The notes beneath the pieces are model-generated. The model made no database searches. It had not been told where the DNA came from and saw only the letters and a program-made list of their open reading frames with translations. DNA of 34,252 nt. It comes from an uncultured Prevotella sp. GTDB lineage: Bacteria > Bacteroidota > Bacteroidia > Bacteroidales > Bacteroidaceae. Within the stretch, counting starts at the first letter, position 1, and the number at the start of each line of letters is the position of its first letter. Positions 31,839-34,252 of this stretch are shown in pieces. Location: the NCBI GenBank assembly GCA_900320905.1, contig ONTZ01000032.1, positions 1 to 34,252 on the forward strand. Reading direction: 5' to 3'. The translations under genes were made by a program, and so were the position numbers.

Positions 31839-34154
31839 ATGAGGAAGTTTTTTGTTGGCTTATTGTGGACTTTATTGATATTGTTTGTGCTTGGTACGGG
31901 CGTTGCATTTTATGCCATCAACGAAGGTTGGATTGGCTACATGCCACCTATCGAGGACCTGCAAAATCCTATCAACCGTTTTGCTACCCAGATTTATTCC
32001 AGCGATGGCAAACTGATGGGCACATGGAACTACAATCGAGAGAACCGTGTGATGGTCGATTATACAAAACTCTCGCCGCACCTCGTTCATGCACTTGTTG
32101 CCACTGAGGATGTGCGCTTCTATGAGCACTCTGGCATTGATTTCTATGCGTTGGGCCGTGCGATTGTCAAACGTGGACTGATGGGACAGAAGAGTGCCGG
32201 TGGTGGCTCTACCATCACCCAGCAGTTGGCCAAGCAGGTGTGGACTACAGAACGGGCCCAGACTACACTTGAACGCGTTCTCCAAAAACCGATAGAGTGG
32301 GTGATTGCTGTCAAGTTGGAGCGTAATTATACAAAGGATGAGATCCTGACGATGTACCTGAACTATTTTGACTTCTTGCATAATGCTGTAGGCATCAAGA
32401 CCGCTTCTAATACCTATTTTGGTAAGGAGCCCAAAGACCTGACCGTTAACGAGGCTGCCACGCTGATTGGTCTCTGTAAGAACCCGTCCTATTATAATCC
32501 TGTGCGTAGTCCTGAACGCAGTAAGGAACGTCGGAATGTAGTACTCGGGCAGATGGTGAAGGCAGGTTATCTGAGTCAGTCCGACTATGACAAATATAGC
32601 GCAGAACCTGTTGAACTTCATTTCCATGTAGCCGATCATAAAGATGGCATCGCTACCTATTTTCGTGATTTCCTGCGTCGTTATATGACGGCCAAGAAAC
32701 CAGAGCGCGCACTCTATGCTTCATGGAACATGATTAAATATCATGTTGATTCAATTAATTGGGAATCAGATCCTTTGTACGGTTGGTGCAACAAAAACAA
32801 GAAGCGTAATGGTGAGCCTTATAGCATCTATACGGATGGCCTTCGTGTGCACACAACCATCGATTCCAGGATGCAGAAATATGCTGAGCAGGCTGTCTAT
32901 GAGCATGTGGTCAAATACCTTCAACCCAATTTCAATCAGGGTAAGAAGTCAAAGGCAAACTTCCCGTATTCGAGTTCTCTGAGCAAACAACAGGTACAAC
33001 AGATTCTGATGCGAAATGTCCGTCAGTGTGAACGTTACCGTGTGCTAAAGGAGGATGGGGCTTCTGATGTTGAAATCAAGAAGTCGTTCCAGACTCCGGT
33101 GCCGATGTCTATCTTTACCTACCATGGTGAGATTGATACAGTCATGACTCCAATGGACTCGATAAAATATTACAAATCGTTCCTGCGTACGGGCTTTATG
33201 AGCATCTGTCCGCAGAATGGCCACGTGAAGGCATATGTAGGTGGTCTTGACTTCTCTCATTTCGCTTACGATATGGTGATGGAAGGTCGCCGTCAGGTGG
33301 GTTCTACTATTAAACCTTTCCTTTATTCCCTGGCTATGGAGAATGGCTTTTCACCCTGCGATCTTGCTCCGAATGTGCAGCAGACCTATATGGTGGCTGG
33401 CAGACCGTGGACTCCTCGTAATAGCGGACATGCTCGTTATGGTGAGATGGTAACCCTAAAATGGGGACTTCAACAGTCTAACAACTGGATTTCCGCCTAC
33501 TTGATGAGTAAACTCAGTCCGCAGGCTTTTGTCGATCTGCTCCATGAGTATGGTATCAACAATCCTGAGATACATCCGTCATTGGCTCTTTGCTTAGGCC
33601 CTTGCGAGATAACGGTTGGAGAAATGGCCAGTGCCTATACCGCCTTTGTGAATCATGGTATTCGTGCGTCGCATATGTTCGTAACCAAGATTGAGGACGG
33701 GGAAGGTAATCTTATTGCTCAATTCTCACCCCGCATGAACGAGGTAATCAGTGAAGAAAGTGCCAACAAGATGCTCTATATGCTCAAGGCCGTGGTTGAT
33801 GGAGGTACGGCAGGTCGTTTGCGTCACAAGTATAATATGAAAGGCGAATTGGCTGGTAAGACGGGAACGACCAACAATAACAGTGATGCATGGTTTATGG
33901 GTATTACACCGACGCTTGTCAATGCTTGTTGGGTAGGAGGCGATGATCGTGACATTCACTTTGAGTCTATGTCAATGGGACAGGGAGCCACGATGGCATT
34001 ACCAATTTTCGCACTTTACATGCAGAATGTCTATAAGGATTCTCAACTGGGATATAACGAGAATGCTATCTTTGACTTACCTGCTGGTTACGACCCTTGT
34101 TCGTTTGTCGAAGAAGCCCTCGAAGCGAACGATATTGAGGAGATATTTGAATAG
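31839..34154 (+). CDS. Class A penicillin-binding protein (PBP1A type)
   Basis: Bifunctional peptidoglycan synthase: polymerises glycan strands and cross-links them outside the inner membrane. 771 aa. N-terminal TM ([22 protein letters not shown]). GT51 domain (~70-250) with [14 protein letters not shown] (catalytic Glu), [24 protein letters not shown] and [12 protein letters not shown]. Transpeptidase domain (~420-740) with the nucleophile near Ser489 in [10 protein letters not shown], SxN in QSNNWISAY and KTG in [18 protein letters not shown] short acidic C-terminus ([13 protein letters not shown]). Single gene divergent from pyrB. The remainder of the window (34155-34252) holds only a weak 6-bp hairpin (CCTTAT/ATAAGG, 34156-34176) and no gene that can be supported. 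Confidence 0.96.
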   Translation: MRKFFVGLLWTLLILFVLGTGVAFYAINEGWIGYMPPIEDLQNPINRFATQIYSSDGKLMGTWNYNRENRVMVDYTKLSPHLVHALVATEDVRFYEHSGIDFYALGRAIVKRGLMGQKSAGGGSTITQQLAKQVWTTERAQTTLERVLQKPIEWVIAVKLERNYTKDEILTMYLNYFDFLHNAVGIKTASNTYFGKEPKDLTVNEAATLIGLCKNPSYYNPVRSPERSKERRNVVLGQMVKAGYLSQSDYDKYSAEPVELHFHVADHKDGIATYFRDFLRRYMTAKKPERALYASWNMIKYHVDSINWESDPLYGWCNKNKKRNGEPYSIYTDGLRVHTTIDSRMQKYAEQAVYEHVVKYLQPNFNQGKKSKANFPYSSSLSKQQVQQILMRNVRQCERYRVLKEDGASDVEIKKSFQTPVPMSIFTYHGEIDTVMTPMDSIKYYKSFLRTGFMSICPQNGHVKAYVGGLDFSHFAYDMVMEGRRQVGSTIKPFLYSLAMENGFSPCDLAPNVQQTYMVAGRPWTPRNSGHARYGEMVTLKWGLQQSNNWISAYLMSKLSPQAFVDLLHEYGINNPEIHPSLALCLGPCEITVGEMASAYTAFVNHGIRASHMFVTKIEDGEGNLIAQFSPRMNEVISEESANKMLYMLKAVVDGGTAGRLRHKYNMKGELAGKTGTTNNNSDAWFMGITPTLVNACWVGGDDRDIHFESMSMGQGATMALPIFALYMQNVYKDSQLGYNENAIFDLPAGYDPCSFVEEALEANDIEEIFE

Positions 34155-34252
34155 CCTTATATATTATAAATAAGGTGTAGGTCATTGTTTTGTCAATAAA
34201 GTGGAAAACTTTCGTTAAATGATGAAAAAAGTTGGTGAAAAATTTGGATGGT

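Noticed and set aside
31732-31908. 59-codon N-terminal extension of pyrB
   Set aside because: It crosses the divergent promoter region and enters the PBP gene; the usual ATCase start is MEKHNF at 31731.
34219-34252. Start of a next gene (MMKKVGEKFGW...) at the window edge
   Set aside because: Only 34 bases are present, and this sequence resembles the AT-rich stretch that often precedes a Bacteroidetes promoter. It cannot be supported as coding.

Overview
The window is a stretch of a Bacteroidales chromosome, most likely Prevotella or a close relative. The support is: many promoters with the Bacteroidetes -7 box TAnnTTTG, weak or absent Shine-Dalgarno sequences, short Cys-anchored lipoproteins, a GldB-type lipoprotein, an RprX/RprY-type two-component pair, a periplasmic GH2 beta-galactosidase and a S9 dipeptidyl peptidase. 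No rRNA, tRNA, insertion sequence or CRISPR array was found.

Layout. 1-5.5 kb: valS (minus) diverges from a mazG - lipoprotein - rnz operon (plus). 5.5-8.85 kb: an envelope operon holding a small exported protein, an L,D-transpeptidase lipoprotein, an ECF sigma factor, a one-TM probable anti-sigma partner and a Met-rich Spy/CpxP-like periplasmic protein. 8.85-13.3 kb: nth (minus), an array of 43-bp tandem repeats and a secreted beta-galactosidase closed by a 16-bp perfect hairpin. 13.3-16.7 kb: an AT-rich accessory island with an unknown exported protein (plus) and, on the minus strand, a decayed radical SAM/SPASM peptide maturase, a TonB-dependent-type outer-membrane receptor and a GG-leader precursor peptide with three CX4C pairs. 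This looks like a partly degraded ribosomally made natural product (RiPP) locus of the GG-Bacteroidales type and is the most novel part of the window. 16.7-21.2 kb: a TPR/TM/coiled-coil/HTH-like membrane regulator (minus), then the rprX-rprY-like pair with a coupled small membrane protein. 21.2-22.7 kb: rpsF-rpsR-rplI. 22.7-23.1 kb: a nested palindromic element and a small lipoprotein. 23.3-25.8 kb: mtaB and a GT2 glycosyltransferase. 25.9-29 kb: gldB-like lipoprotein and DPP IV. 29-31.7 kb: a minus-strand pyrB-pyrI-glyA operon. 31.8-34.15 kb: a class A penicillin-binding protein.

Most genes are ordinary housekeeping or envelope functions. The unusual content lies in the RiPP island and in several small DNA repeat structures. 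Two of these sit in frame inside interdomain linkers of housekeeping enzymes: a CCTAG array phased near 10.5 bp in mazG and a 57-bp palindrome in mtaB. The others are intergenic: the 43-bp hairpin array at 9.55-9.82 kb, the TTCGAA palindrome at 22.70-22.82 kb, and a 4 x 7-bp microsatellite overlapping the upstream part of the rpsF promoter.
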